A DNA stretch of 64,000 nucleotides from Shewanella sp. KT0246 (GCF_019654955.1 NZ_BPEV01000007.1:62001-126000), one strand, 5' to 3'. Positions 34,801 through 45,876 are shown, numbered from the stretch's first letter. Translations and numbers: made by a program. The notes: generated by a model from the letters alone, not told the origin.

Positions 34801-35564
34801 TAAAAATTGCACTGGTGAATGAGCAATTCAAGGTACATTATCAACCCAAAGTCAATCTAGTGACTGGTGAAGTATCCTCATTTGAAGCATTATTAAGGTG
34901 GTATCACCCAACCGAAGGGCTTATACCACCGGTTAAGTTTATTCCTGAAGCTGAAAGTAATGGCCAAATTATTGAGATTGGCTATTGGGTATTGCTGCAA
35001 GCATGTACCGATGGTCAAAAATGGCATCAACAAGGATTATTGAAAGACAATATCTCAGTTAATATTTCCCCCATACAACTCTCGCAGCCAGATATTTGCG
35101 AACACATAGAGTCAATTTTGCACCAAACAGGTTTCCCGGCTGAAAAGCTCGAGTTAGAAATCACAGAATCCTTACTGATTGAAAATTTTGACACTGCAGA
35201 AATCGTACTTAAACAGCTTAAAAAGCTTAATGTTCGAATTGCATTAGATGACTTTGGTACTGGATTTTCATCGTTGAATTATTTAACTCATTTTCCACTG
35301 GATACCTTAAAAATAGATCAAGGATTTTTGAAAGGATTACTGGATAACCACGCTACAGAAATTGTACTTAAAAATATTGTCAAACTCGGCAATGAACTTA
35401 ATATGCATATTGTGGCTGAAGGCATAGAAACTGACTCACAAAAGCTCAAACTCATTGAGTTAGATTGCACTACAGGCCAAGGATATTTATTCAGTCCAGC
35501 TGTCGAGGAGCACCTTGCTAGCAAAATGCTCAAAAGTAAAAGTCGCTTTAACAAAGTCGACTAA
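31803..35564 (+). CDS. Sensor with beta-propeller, Y_Y_Y, GGDEF and EAL domains
   Basis: 1253 residues. A signal peptide is followed by ~650 residues of two-component-regulator propeller repeats (IWFGSDSGASRYDG, NIWIATEDGLNQL, SLWFGTGSGISQYD and others). A Y_Y_Y domain follows (DENWVHAGSNTSATYTNLNAGD), then a transmembrane helix at ~790-812, a GGDEF domain (ARLGGDEF near 900, intact) and an EAL domain (FEALLRW near 1026, with DDFGTGFSSL). It should sense a periplasmic signal and make or degrade cyclic di-GMP; both active-site signatures look intact. The ATG at 31803 follows a TTG that is also in frame. Confidence 0.93.
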   Translation: MLQRAITLHSIIIAICIYCSITSFAHSEQFQLETLNVSDGLLSSSITTIHQQRSGYIWFGSDSGASRYDGINFIHFQFSPNEKNHISNNYVTDIYEDKAGNIWIATEDGLNQLTPENEMIQHNTLSSQNGLSSSWITRIYEDKDGSLWFGTGSGISQYDPKTKTFTAFFLYDDDNQRYDTSTYSIFTDYQGTIWVSTDFGLTTINRETKRLEQVTSSNPDTNKIMTGSVNAIQVVSDEQVWLGTYQQGLVDFNPKTMEVIIYEVDKNNPSIDQIASNNVVDMLFENSNTLWLAHNKGATRVSLDTMSFTHLQHQEYNHHSIADNRVHELQLDQAGGIWFATSMGASYYSPFKHGTRIFKPHPYTPELSSPFIYWVDTDENNKVWVTTSENINQINDKTEAIKLKPIENLSLESPYSAILDNQDNVWISGENGLSLYNIANEGIQHFSNAPGNAHHFPNSPFYLALPDNKGNVWISGYLDVGLILFNPQEGIKQQLLTEYDNSYSVGGNFTFDKQFIHNGELWLATTNAIYRVNPETYEVKHLSLGTDTENIRTVKIYQDEKNDIWVATQGLGLARIRVGEGWDDPVNIRYFNKDHGFTTNTLRGVTGNGDGFVWVTSQSKFAKMNTSTFEVTQYPSAINEKDSSFSDSAIAMKNDHLYLGSNNGLFKIDTKSITSNTFKPKVHITSALIANQQFIGANSNQNMNDVRLEYEQNIVQFSFASMDFTAPNKNQYRYRLRGFDENWVHAGSNTSATYTNLNAGDYSFIVQGSNSDGRWSPHVASFDFKVKQAWWFYAIITLILICTLLTLLFLFTRYQKITELSNRANYDSLTGLSNRFRFNAKLELTVTDVHKPAAVVFIDLDYFKEVNDTMGHDIGDELIIEVSKRLSNTLSKNDLLARLGGDEFAIIIQHPGTQAKLINVIERIRTSINTGYQIKAHWITSSASIGVACFPEDGLDSKTLLKHADTAMYAAKHAGRNNAYFFNESLSQALLEKTTIKQQLKIALVNEQFKVHYQPKVNLVTGEVSSFEALLRWYHPTEGLIPPVKFIPEAESNGQIIEIGYWVLLQACTDGQKWHQQGLLKDNISVNISPIQLSQPDICEHIESILHQTGFPAEKLELEITESLLIENFDTAEIVLKQLKKLNVRIALDDFGTGFSSLNYLTHFPLDTLKIDQGFLKGLLDNHATEIVLKNIVKLGNELNMHIVAEGIETDSQKLKLIELDCTTGQGYLFSPAVEEHLASKMLKSKSRFNKVD

Positions 35565-35684
35565 CATTACCCTAATTTATTACTTGTGGTCTGATGAGGT
35601 TCTTTTTCAGTGAAGTGGGCTAATTAAGGCTATAGAAACCCTTTTAAATAAGCGACAATAGCCTTATTCAACTACGATACCATA

Positions 35685-36119
35685 ATGACAATGACCCAAA
35701 AAACAATTGAATACAGCCCTACCTTTCATTTTCCTGTGCAAATATATTACGAAGATACCGATTTTTCAGGCGTTGTTTACCATCCTAATTTCTTAAAGTA
35801 TTTTGAGCGAGCACGAGAACATGTCATAGGCGCAAATGTCCTCAATGTCTTATGGCAACAACAACAATTGGGTTTTGCCGTATATCGAACCGATATGTTG
35901 TGTCATGACGGTGTCGAATTTGCGGATATTGTCGATGTAAGAACTAAATATTATTTCGAAAGCAAATATCGCACAGTATGGCTACAAGAAATTTGGCGCC
36001 CCAATGCAAAAAAACCAGCAGTAACTGCAACCATTGAAATGGTCTGCATGAACCAGCAACGTCAAATGGCACCAATGCCGATGAACTTAATTGAACAATT
36101 AACAGAAAAATTTAGCTGA
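35685..36119 (+). CDS. Acyl-CoA thioesterase, YbgC/4HBT hotdog family
   Basis: 144 residues with the 4-hydroxybenzoyl-CoA thioesterase motif YYEDTDFSGVVYHPNFLKYFERARE (catalytic Asp in TDFSG). It hydrolyses short acyl-CoA or acyl-ACP thioesters. The usual ybgC lies in the tol-pal operon; this copy stands alone, so a gene symbol is not given. Confidence 0.88.
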   Translation: MTMTQKTIEYSPTFHFPVQIYYEDTDFSGVVYHPNFLKYFERAREHVIGANVLNVLWQQQQLGFAVYRTDMLCHDGVEFADIVDVRTKYYFESKYRTVWLQEIWRPNAKKPAVTATIEMVCMNQQRQMAPMPMNLIEQLTEKFS

Positions 36120-36253
36120 ATATCAATCTTTGATAGTGCTGAGTTAAGCGTTTATCCGTTTATGAGCCAATGACTCATAAACTAGATGATAGATAAACGA
36201 TAATGGTAGTTAACAAGGTAATTCGTAAAAGCTATTTTAAGTGTTCAATCTTA

Positions 36254-37762
36254 CTAATGCTTAGTGGGTATAGAGACGAATGGTTGTTGAATGAGTTGCG
36301 AAAAACGTAGCTCCAAATCCGAGGCTATCAGTGGTTTACTCACATATTCGCCTTGAATCGTATCTGTGCCAAACTCAATTAAGGTATCAAAAACGTCCTT
36401 TGTTTCCACCCCTTCAACTGTCACATCAAAACCTAAGCTTTTGGCTAATTCAATACTTGTCTTAACGATTTTATTCGCTTGAATATCACAATTAAAATCA
36501 TCCAAAAATGCTTTATCTATTTTAACTTCATCAATAGGTAAGTGGCGTAAATAAGCGAGTGAAGAATGGCCAGTACCAAAATCATCAATGGCAATTTTGA
36601 CCCCAAGTTCTCTGATTTCTTTCAAGGTTTCAATTGTTCTAGCTAAATCCAGCATCAAAGCACTTTCTGTAATTTCAATCATCAAGTTTTCAGCAGGCAC
36701 TTTGTATTGAGTCAGTAAATTACTGATGTCGATTGGCAAGTGCTGGTTCTCTAAATCTTTAGTCGATAAATTAACTGCGACTTTAATATTAATGCCTTGT
36801 TGCAGCCACTTCACTTGTTGCTTTAGTACCTGTTCTAGTGCCCATTTACTGATTAAATCAATAACACCTGTATGTTCAGCGAGCGGGATAAACTCAGTCG
36901 GCGGAATATTTCCTAACCCAGAATGTTCCCAACGTATTAAAGCCTCAACTTGCTCACACTTACCAGAACTAATATCAAGCTTGGGTTGATACACCATATG
37001 CAACTGATTCTGCTTTAAGCTTTTAGGCAGGCTATTAATAATCATCAATTCACGATACTGCGCTTTATCATCATCTTGATTATAAAAAGCAATATCCTTA
37101 TTACTCACTTTCGCCTTTTTAAGAGCTAAATCTAAACGCCTCAACATTAAACTGACATCAGCATGATGATCGTGTAACTCTAACACCCCTAACTGAACCT
37201 TAATGCTGATTGGCGTTTGCTCAATCTCAAAAGGCTTTTGCAAATGTTGCTTGATGCTATTTAATTCAAAACTAGAAATCTGCTTTGGGTAAAACAGCAA
37301 AAACTCATTACCATTCATTCTTGACACAAACTGGGGAGGATTGCCTAATTCTTTGATTCGCTTTGCAAACGATTTAAGTAGCTGATCACCAAATATAAAC
37401 CCGAATAAATCATTCACAAATCTAAATTGCTGAATGTCCACCAGCACTAACATACCTTCTGTTGCTGGCATTTTGGCAAACATTTTTCTTTTAAACCCAA
37501 CCCGATTTGATAAACCCGTCAATTTGTCTCGTTCAAGCGTGATAGGGTTATTTTGCTGAAACAAATTGAGGTTATGAACAAGTGGCTTAAACGCGCGGGG
37601 AGTATGCTTAAAATTCAGCGGTGATTGAGTCACATTATTAGACTCTAATGTCTGGGTTAATTCAGCAATAAACTTGCCTTGCTGGAAATAACCGCCTAAT
37701 ACAATCCCAAGCAACAGAATAAGTGCGATAAAAAGTACAATGATAATTTCAATGCTTAACAC
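36254..37762 (-). CDS. Membrane GGDEF-EAL protein with degenerate GGDEF
   Basis: 502 residues: one N-terminal transmembrane helix (about 5-25), a short linker, a GGDEF domain and an EAL domain. The GGDEF signature is replaced by NGNEF near residue 149, so diguanylate cyclase activity is unlikely, although GTP binding may remain. The EAL domain keeps VEALIRWEH (~272), NLSTKDL, EITESAL and DDFGTGHSSLAYL, consistent with an active cyclic di-GMP phosphodiesterase. No outside sensory domain of note. Confidence 0.9.
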   Translation of the reverse strand: MLSIEIIIVLFIALILLLGIVLGGYFQQGKFIAELTQTLESNNVTQSPLNFKHTPRAFKPLVHNLNLFQQNNPITLERDKLTGLSNRVGFKRKMFAKMPATEGMLVLVDIQQFRFVNDLFGFIFGDQLLKSFAKRIKELGNPPQFVSRMNGNEFLLFYPKQISSFELNSIKQHLQKPFEIEQTPISIKVQLGVLELHDHHADVSLMLRRLDLALKKAKVSNKDIAFYNQDDDKAQYRELMIINSLPKSLKQNQLHMVYQPKLDISSGKCEQVEALIRWEHSGLGNIPPTEFIPLAEHTGVIDLISKWALEQVLKQQVKWLQQGINIKVAVNLSTKDLENQHLPIDISNLLTQYKVPAENLMIEITESALMLDLARTIETLKEIRELGVKIAIDDFGTGHSSLAYLRHLPIDEVKIDKAFLDDFNCDIQANKIVKTSIELAKSLGFDVTVEGVETKDVFDTLIEFGTDTIQGEYVSKPLIASDLELRFSQLIQQPFVSIPTKH

Positions 37763-37902
37763 AATTTACTGCCCCTAATTCTGTAACCGTTTATATGACC
37801 GTATTATAGTAAATACTTTCATTTTAATTTGAGTAAGGCGAGTCAAAGCGTTCCTAACTCAAGCTATCTTAAGGTTTTATGCGTGGACTGATATTGACGT
37901 TG

Positions 37903-38745
37903 TTATTGATAACTTTGTTTAATAGAATGATAAACCTCTAAAAACTCATCACTCTCTAAATCTTCAGGTGTAACCGGCAACCCACGAGTAGCAAAAATAT
38001 CTAAGCGTTGCTCAAGCTCTAGTCCAGCTCTTAGCTCACCTGTGTAATATGCTGCCGATCGAATAAAGTCTAAGTACGTTACGTTTTCTGGCATGTAATG
38101 TAAATCAGCCCATCGTTCCACAACTTCCATTACCTCTGGCGCAAAATCCCAAGTTTTTAAAATAGCGCGACCAATTGGACCTTGCATTTTACGGACTAAA
38201 CCCCGCAATTGATCAATACTGCTAAATGCATCAGGCCTTGATTCGGCTTCAGACAATACAGGTAAAGCGCCAATGTTATGCACAAGCCCTGCAAGTGTCA
38301 GTGTTTCTGGGTCAAGCTTTTTACTTGGGTTGCGCTTATTGTACATCGACAACATCGCTCCTGAAGACGCAGTGACTTCAATTGATGTTTGCCAGACTTC
38401 ATCCATCACTTGCCAAACCATTTCATTGGTCGAAATAAATAACTGCTCAAGAGCTACCGAAGTAACGATAGATTTAATTTGTATTAGCCCAATACGATTA
38501 ACTGCAGCGCTGATATTTTCAGCTTTATTACCTCGGCTATATAAAGCACTATTTGCGACTTTAATGATACGCGCAGAAATCGCTGCATCTTGACCAATAA
38601 TGTCACCGACTTGTTTTAAACTTGAGTCTGGTTGCGACACGACTTCCTGTACCCTCATGGCCACTTCAGGCAGTGTAGGAAGCACTAAAGCGTCGTCTTT
38701 AAGCTTCTTTAATAGCCCAACCAATAATTGGTGTTCAGTTGTCAT
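37903..38745 (-). CDS. HDOD domain protein
   Basis: 280 residues with an HDOD domain beginning LPTLPEVAMRVQEVVSQPDSSL and continuing GQDAAISARIIKVANSALYS. HDOD proteins are HD-like regulators without the metal-binding HD pair and are often linked to cyclic di-GMP or chemotaxis signalling. It is transcribed in the same direction as the GGDEF-EAL gene, 140 bp away, so the two may be functionally linked. Confidence 0.9.
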   Translation of the reverse strand: MTTEHQLLVGLLKKLKDDALVLPTLPEVAMRVQEVVSQPDSSLKQVGDIIGQDAAISARIIKVANSALYSRGNKAENISAAVNRIGLIQIKSIVTSVALEQLFISTNEMVWQVMDEVWQTSIEVTASSGAMLSMYNKRNPSKKLDPETLTLAGLVHNIGALPVLSEAESRPDAFSSIDQLRGLVRKMQGPIGRAILKTWDFAPEVMEVVERWADLHYMPENVTYLDFIRSAAYYTGELRAGLELEQRLDIFATRGLPVTPEDLESDEFLEVYHSIKQSYQ

Positions 38746-38976
38746 GCATACCGCCTGTTATTTTATTGTTGTTGCTTTGTTCGGATTATATCAGTTATGT
38801 CACTTATTTGAATAAAGAAAAAGCACTAATCTTCATAAAACAGTTTATTTAATTAGTCATAGTTAAATTAGACAAAGCCCACAATCACAGAGGAATTATT
38901 TGCATTAACCAGCCATACTTAAGTAAAATGCCGCCCCCCGCGCTGTGCGTGAATTTCCATCAAATTGAGAGTGATT

Positions 38977-40631
<1,655 letters not shown>

Positions 40632-40684
40632 GCTCACTTACTACTAGTCTTACATTTATGACTTTAGGCCAAGGTATAAAGATC

Positions 40685-40713
40685 AAAAAAGGCGCTTTAT
40701 TAGCGCCTTTTTT
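40685..40713. terminator. Terminator after trhP-yfhL
   Basis: AAAAAAGGCGCT / AGCGCCTTTTTT, 12-bp stem with 5-nt loop. It could also serve ubiT on the minus strand. Confidence 0.88.
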
Positions 40714-40767
40714 ATTACTCATTTTTTATCACTTGCTTCAATAATCAAGTTTAAAACGTAATTTGCT

Positions 40768-41289
40768 TTACGCCATCGCAGAATTGTTGTCATTAGAATA
40801 GCTTTGCAGCGTTTGTAACGTAATGGCCAACTTTTCAATGCTTAACCTTACAGGTTGTGGCAGCGCTTCTAGCTCGATGCCTAATAGTAAATTCTTCACC
40901 TCTAAACCTAACTCAGTATCCCCTTCAATACGCAGTTTACGCTGAAAGAATAAGGTATCAGGGTCTTCTTTAGCTGCCGCAACAAGTAATAACTCAGGAA
41001 CATTAGCAGTAAAAGTCACATCAGCTTTAGTTAGCGGACGTAATAACAATTGCCCATCAAAGCTGATTTCAAAATGTAAGCCAATATCTTGTACTGAAAT
41101 AGCCACCCATTTAGATTGTAAGAAGTCTAATTCACCGAACTTAATTTGCTCAGATAATGTCAAAGTAAGCAGCTTAGCTAACAGATCCAATTTGACTTTT
41201 TCAGGCACGACTGCCAATGATTGTGTGGCCACTTTTGGCGCTAAACCTAATACATTTTTAGCAACTTTACTTGAAAAACTAATAGACAT
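40768..41289 (-). CDS. ubiT: UbiT, SCP2-domain accessory factor for O2-independent ubiquinone synthesis
   Basis: 173 residues with an SCP2-like lipid-binding domain (LDFLQSKWVAISVQDIGLHFEISFDGQLLL in the middle; DPDTLFFQRKLRIEGDTELGLEVKNLL further on). UbiT binds quinone intermediates and, with UbiU and UbiV, allows ubiquinone synthesis without oxygen. It is divergent from ubiU-ubiV, as in E. coli. Confidence 0.93.
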   Translation of the reverse strand: MSISFSSKVAKNVLGLAPKVATQSLAVVPEKVKLDLLAKLLTLTLSEQIKFGELDFLQSKWVAISVQDIGLHFEISFDGQLLLRPLTKADVTFTANVPELLLVAAAKEDPDTLFFQRKLRIEGDTELGLEVKNLLLGIELEALPQPVRLSIEKLAITLQTLQSYSNDNNSAMA

Positions 41290-41346
41290 TCATACTCCTA
41301 CACTGCCTAGAATTATATTTAAGCTAGTTTACTCACATTTTATCAA

Positions 41347-41362
41347 TTGAAACCTGTTTCAA
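41347..41362. promoter_or_regulatory. 16-bp dyad between ubiT and ubiUV
   Basis: TTGAAAC-CT-GTTTCAA is a 7-2-7 perfect inverted repeat in the divergent promoter region. It has the outer TTGA/TCAA of FNR/CRP-type sites, but the spacing and inner bases differ from the FNR consensus TTGAT-N4-ATCAA. FNR control of these genes is known in E. coli; this site is only suggestive. Confidence 0.4.
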
Positions 41363-41425
41363 ATCAATTCATGTGACGTCATTCAACTTTACACTCCCTT
41401 TCAACAGCAATTAGAGAGAGAGAAA

Positions 41426-42427
41426 ATGGAACTCTTGTGCCCCGCAGGAAATTTAGCTTCGTTAAAAGCCGCTTTTAGAGCTGGTGCAGATGCGGTTTAT
41501 CTTGGATTAAAAGATGATACCAATGCCCGTTCATTCGCTGGATTGAACTTTACTCCTGAACAAATAAAACAAGCCACCAAGCTTGCTCACAGTCAAGGTA
41601 GAAAGGTCTTTTTAACACTTAATACTTTTCCAAAACCAGGTGAAGAATCCCGCTGGTATCAAGCCATCGACTTAGCAGCCAATATAGGTATGGATGCACT
41701 GATCACCGCAGATATATCACTATTAGATTATGCAAGCCGTCGCTATCCACATTTGCCACTGCATTTATCAGTTCAAGCCAGTGCAACCAACCTTGCAGCT
41801 TTAGATTTCTATCAGCAAGCATTTAATATCGAGCGCGCCGTATTGCCACGGGTGTTATCAATTAAACAAGTTAAAGATTTAGCTAAAAATAGCAGTGTTG
41901 AGCTAGAAGTGTTTGCCTTTGGCAGTCTTTGCATTATGGCCGAAGGCCGATGCCACTTGTCTTCTTATGTTACCGGTCAATCACCTAATACTGGCGGCTC
42001 TTGCTCTCCTGCTAAGCATGTCAGATGGCAAGAACAAGGCGATAAATGCCTAACTCGGTTAAATGAAGTGCTAATTGATACTTCAGGCGTTAACCAACAA
42101 CTTGGTTACCCTGTGGTATGTAAAGGCCGCTATATCGCTGAAGATCAGAGCCAAGCAAACTATTTATTAGAATCTCCAACAAGTTTGAATACTTTAAGTC
42201 TGCTGCCACAACTGGCATCAGCTGGCATTAAATCTTTAAAAATTGAAGGAAGACAGCGCAGCCCTGCCTATGTTGAGCAAGTCACACGAGTTTGGCGAGA
42301 AGCAATTGATAGCTTTTTAAACCACCCTGAATCTTTTACCGAGCAAGCTAGATGGAATCAAGTTCTCGCAAAAGTGTCTGAAGGACAAGTCACCACATTA
42401 GGCGCATACGAACGCCAATGGCAGTAA
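41426..42427 (+). CDS. ubiU: UbiU, O2-independent ubiquinone hydroxylation subunit
   Basis: 333 residues, U32 family. The start MELLCPAGNLASLKAAFRAGADAVYLGL is characteristic. The Fe-S cysteines appear in CIMAEGRCHLSSY (about 172-179), in TGGSCSPAK and in VVCKGRY. UbiU pairs with UbiV, both binding [4Fe-4S], to hydroxylate the ubiquinone ring using prephenate. It starts after AGAGAGAG and is followed after 11 bp by ubiV. Confidence 0.95.
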   Translation: MELLCPAGNLASLKAAFRAGADAVYLGLKDDTNARSFAGLNFTPEQIKQATKLAHSQGRKVFLTLNTFPKPGEESRWYQAIDLAANIGMDALITADISLLDYASRRYPHLPLHLSVQASATNLAALDFYQQAFNIERAVLPRVLSIKQVKDLAKNSSVELEVFAFGSLCIMAEGRCHLSSYVTGQSPNTGGSCSPAKHVRWQEQGDKCLTRLNEVLIDTSGVNQQLGYPVVCKGRYIAEDQSQANYLLESPTSLNTLSLLPQLASAGIKSLKIEGRQRSPAYVEQVTRVWREAIDSFLNHPESFTEQARWNQVLAKVSEGQVTTLGAYERQWQ

Positions 42428-42438
42428 GGTAAATATTA

Positions 42439-43338
42439 ATGAAGATTTCTCTCGCACCAGTAAGTTTTTGCTGGGATAAAGCTACGATTGAACAATTTTA
42501 TCAAAAGGCAGCAAACAGCCAAGTTGATACAGTGTACTTGGGCGAAACCGTATGTAGCAGGCGCCGCTTGCTTAAATTTAATGATTACCTTGAATTAGCT
42601 CAGATGCTCAAAAGTCATGGCAAAAAAGTCGTGTTATCAACTATGGCATTAATTGAAGCCCAGTCAGAGCTATCAGAACTTAAAAAATATATCGATAATG
42701 GCGAGTTTAGTATTGAAGCGAATGATATGGCTGCTGTGCAACTTGCTAGACAGGCAAAAGTCCCATTCATTTGCGGGCCTACGATTAACAACTATAACCG
42801 TGCCAGTTTAGATATATTACAAACTATGGGAATGAAGCGGTTTGTTATGCCTTTTGAATTATCAAAAGTATGGTTGAATAATGTGATATCTCAGCCGGCT
42901 AAAGCAAACTTTGAAGTAGAAGTTATGGGGCATGGCTACATACCATTAGCGCATTCAGCCCGTTGTTTTACTGCTAAACATTTTGGTTTAAATAAAGACA
43001 ATTGCGAAACGATTTGTCAGCAACACCCAAAAGGAATACTAGCTCAAACTCAAGAGCAACAAGACCTGCTAAGACTTAATGGCATTCAAACTCAGTCTGC
43101 CTCACATATTGACTTAACAGACGAGTTGATGACAATGCAAAAAATGGGCGTGGATTACTTTAGGATTTCTCCGAGCAGTATCGAATGTTTGAATATTGCT
43201 AATGAACTGGCAAATAAACTCACAACACCACAGTTAGAAAATGAACTTATCATGACAACTGCAGAGCTTAATAAAAAACTAAGCCCGCAAGCATGCAATG
43301 GCTATTGGTTTGGACAAGCAGGATTAGAGCAAATATAG
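42439..43338 (+). CDS. ubiV: UbiV, O2-independent ubiquinone hydroxylation subunit
   Basis: 299 residues, U32 family without a C-terminal extension. The four cluster cysteines are in GETVCSRRR (~39) and in RCFTAKHFGLNKDNCETICQQ (~180-197), matching the UbiV pattern. It forms a heterodimer with UbiU and lies in the same operon. Confidence 0.95.
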   Translation: MKISLAPVSFCWDKATIEQFYQKAANSQVDTVYLGETVCSRRRLLKFNDYLELAQMLKSHGKKVVLSTMALIEAQSELSELKKYIDNGEFSIEANDMAAVQLARQAKVPFICGPTINNYNRASLDILQTMGMKRFVMPFELSKVWLNNVISQPAKANFEVEVMGHGYIPLAHSARCFTAKHFGLNKDNCETICQQHPKGILAQTQEQQDLLRLNGIQTQSASHIDLTDELMTMQKMGVDYFRISPSSIECLNIANELANKLTTPQLENELIMTTAELNKKLSPQACNGYWFGQAGLEQI

Positions 43339-43359
43339 TAACTGTAGACTATAGAATAA

Positions 43360-44067
43360 TTAAGACCTTTTGCCTTGTCGGTGGGGCAAAAAATACCACC
43401 GACAAATACTCAGCATCCATATCCACATCGTTACAATACTGCACCAAAATAATATTGATAACCACCATATTTCAGGTTTAGGTGATTGCGACACTATGGC
43501 TTGAAACAACATACCTTCAGAAATAGGTTTACCACCTATACTTTCACGCCAATACTCATGAGATAAAATAGCACCATGGATCAGTAAAATCATACAGCTC
43601 AAAATAAATGGCATACACAGTGGCATTTTTCGCTCTATAGCACACTCAATAAGACACAAAGCAGCACTCACAAAACCAAAGTAGATATAAATAGAAACAG
43701 CATGTATGTGTAAGTGATGCACATTTAGTGGAAACAAACCAATGGCAGCAAGGGAGATAAAAGTAATCACTAGTGACAACCAAAATAAGCCACTGGAGAA
43801 TCGACTACTCATTTGTAACCCAAACAAACAGCTCATGGTTAAACTTAAACTTCCGAAGAATAAACCACCATTAATCAAAATCGCAGTAGATGAGCGATTA
43901 TAAGTCCCCAGTTCACTTAATGAGAACTGCAATAAACTATATTTATCACCATACTGAATATATTCAATTGCAATAGATAAAACGATACCAAGAAAAAGGC
44001 CGAACAACCCCAACAAACCAAATAGGTAAGCTAACCTTGCGATATTTTCCGTTTTATTAATGATCAC
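43360..44067 (-). CDS. DUF998 family membrane protein
   Basis: 235 residues with about six transmembrane segments. SLSELG near residue 50 and FPLNVHHLHIHAVSIYI near 115 fit the DUF998 family, whose function is unknown. It converges on ubiV with only 21 bp between the stops, so it is not part of the ubiquinone operon. Confidence 0.8.
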   Translation of the reverse strand: MIINKTENIARLAYLFGLLGLFGLFLGIVLSIAIEYIQYGDKYSLLQFSLSELGTYNRSSTAILINGGLFFGSLSLTMSCLFGLQMSSRFSSGLFWLSLVITFISLAAIGLFPLNVHHLHIHAVSIYIYFGFVSAALCLIECAIERKMPLCMPFILSCMILLIHGAILSHEYWRESIGGKPISEGMLFQAIVSQSPKPEIWWLSILFWCSIVTMWIWMLSICRWYFLPHRQGKRS

Positions 44068-44517
44068 TGTTTGGACATTTCCTTATAAATTCAGCTCTAT
44101 CATACTCAATCTTAATGGATAAAACCCCTACTCACATCTAAATGTATTAGATTTAGATTTAAATTTAAGTGTTCATTTCAAAAAAATACGCTATTTATAA
44201 CCCCTTCAGTAACAGTTTCAAGCTGAAACAAGTCGCACCAATACAGGCAACACCAAAGAAACCGCAACAAAACAAACCAACAACACATTGATTACAAACA
44301 AATTAATACGTGCATTTACCAACAAACCCTATAGAATATAGATAAGCAAAATAACTCAATAACTATTCGTTAAAGTGAATAGTTTTACTTAGACTAGATA
44401 AGCAGGTAACCTTGCCTCGCTTATTGCATCATTGAATGGACATTCAACATTTTTCCCACTGGACGGTTTGACACAATCAACCATAATTATGTGGTCAATT
44501 GGTAAGGCATATATAAA
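44068..44517. other. 450-bp intergenic region
   Basis: AT-rich spacer between divergent genes. AACTATTC (44361-44368) and GAATAGTT (44377-44384) form an 8-bp perfect dyad with an 8-bp spacer, a possible operator for the gene at 44518. No other gene or repeat seen. Confidence 0.45.
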
Positions 44518-45876
44518 GTGACTCAAGAAACACAAAAACATAACATAAAGACAATACTGACCTTTATCATCCCGTCACTGATCGGTTTGTTATTATTCAT
44601 GACTCCGATAAGTTATAACGACGCAATTACTATCCCAATTGCAATCTTGTCAAAAGCGGTTCAAAGTCAGTTTGCTGAAATACTGCCATTAATCGTCACC
44701 TGTATTGTCGTGTTTATGGCAATCATATCCGTGCTAACAAAAATCATTAAACCTAAATTGGTGCAAGATAAACCTTTTCTTAACACCTTACTCAATGTGT
44801 CACCTTTTTGGTTGATCGTACGCATTTTAGGCGCTGTATTTATTGTACTCACCTATTTAGAAATAGGTTCAGAGGCCATTTATTCCGCTGATACTGGCGC
44901 GTTAGTTCTCAACGACTTACTACCGGTGCTATTCTCGGTATTCATTTTCGCTGGTATGTTATTACCTTTGTTACTAAATTTTGGCTTATTAGAGTTTTTC
45001 GGCACAATGCTGACCAAACTCATGCGCCCTATTTTCAATCTACCAGGAAGAAGTGCTATTGACTGTATGGCTTCGTGGTTGGGTGACGGTAGCGTTGGTA
45101 TCTTAATGACCAACAAACAATACGAAACTCGTTTTTACACTGAACGTGAAGCTGCTGTGATTGGCACAACCTTCTCTGCGGTATCTATCACCTTCAGTTT
45201 AGTTGTTATTTCACAAGTTCAACTTGAACATCTGTTCGTGCCATTTTACTTAACTGTTTGTTTAGCCGGTTTTGTTGCCGCGATTATCGTGCCTAAGTTA
45301 CCGCCATTATCGTGGAAAAAAGACTTATATATCGATAACACACCTCGTCATCCAGATGATGAAATGATCCCTAAGGGACATGGCGTAATGTCTTGGGGTT
45401 TTGAGCAAGCATTAAATAAAGCATCTCGCGCAGGCGGCGTTAAGCATGTTCTGCAAGAAGGTGTTAAGAATGTTGTAGATATGGTGTTTGGTATTATTCC
45501 AGTAGTAATGGCTATCGGTACCGTTGCCCTAGTTTTAGCGGAAAACACACCTATTTTTGATTACCTAGGTATGCCGTTTATTCCTTTATTAGAACTACTA
45601 CAAATTCCAGAGGCCGATGTAGCTTCAACAACAATTGTAGTTGGCTTCGCTGATATGTTCTTACCATCAATTTTAGCCAGTTCAATTGAGTCTGACTTAA
45701 CTCGCTTTGTTATTGCAGCTTTATCAGTGACACAGCTAATCTACATGAGTGAAGTGGGCGCATTATTGATTGGTAGCAAAATCCCAGTTAACTTTTTCGA
45801 GTTGTTTGTGGTATTTATTCTACGTACGTTAGTGACATTACCTGTTATTGCGCTATGTGGCCATTTACTGGTTTAG
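44518..45876 (+). CDS. YjiH-type membrane protein (nucleoside-recognition/gate domain)
   Basis: 452 residues with roughly ten transmembrane segments. The conserved gate-domain sequence is visible (RSAIDCMASWLGDGSVGILMTNKQYE near 180). The start is a GTG preceded by GGTAAGG. YjiH-family proteins are inner-membrane proteins of uncertain substrate; the gate domain occurs in nucleoside and ion transport proteins. It is followed by a clear terminator. Confidence 0.85.
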   Translation: MTQETQKHNIKTILTFIIPSLIGLLLFMTPISYNDAITIPIAILSKAVQSQFAEILPLIVTCIVVFMAIISVLTKIIKPKLVQDKPFLNTLLNVSPFWLIVRILGAVFIVLTYLEIGSEAIYSADTGALVLNDLLPVLFSVFIFAGMLLPLLLNFGLLEFFGTMLTKLMRPIFNLPGRSAIDCMASWLGDGSVGILMTNKQYETRFYTEREAAVIGTTFSAVSITFSLVVISQVQLEHLFVPFYLTVCLAGFVAAIIVPKLPPLSWKKDLYIDNTPRHPDDEMIPKGHGVMSWGFEQALNKASRAGGVKHVLQEGVKNVVDMVFGIIPVVMAIGTVALVLAENTPIFDYLGMPFIPLLELLQIPEADVASTTIVVGFADMFLPSILASSIESDLTRFVIAALSVTQLIYMSEVGALLIGSKIPVNFFELFVVFILRTLVTLPVIALCGHLLV

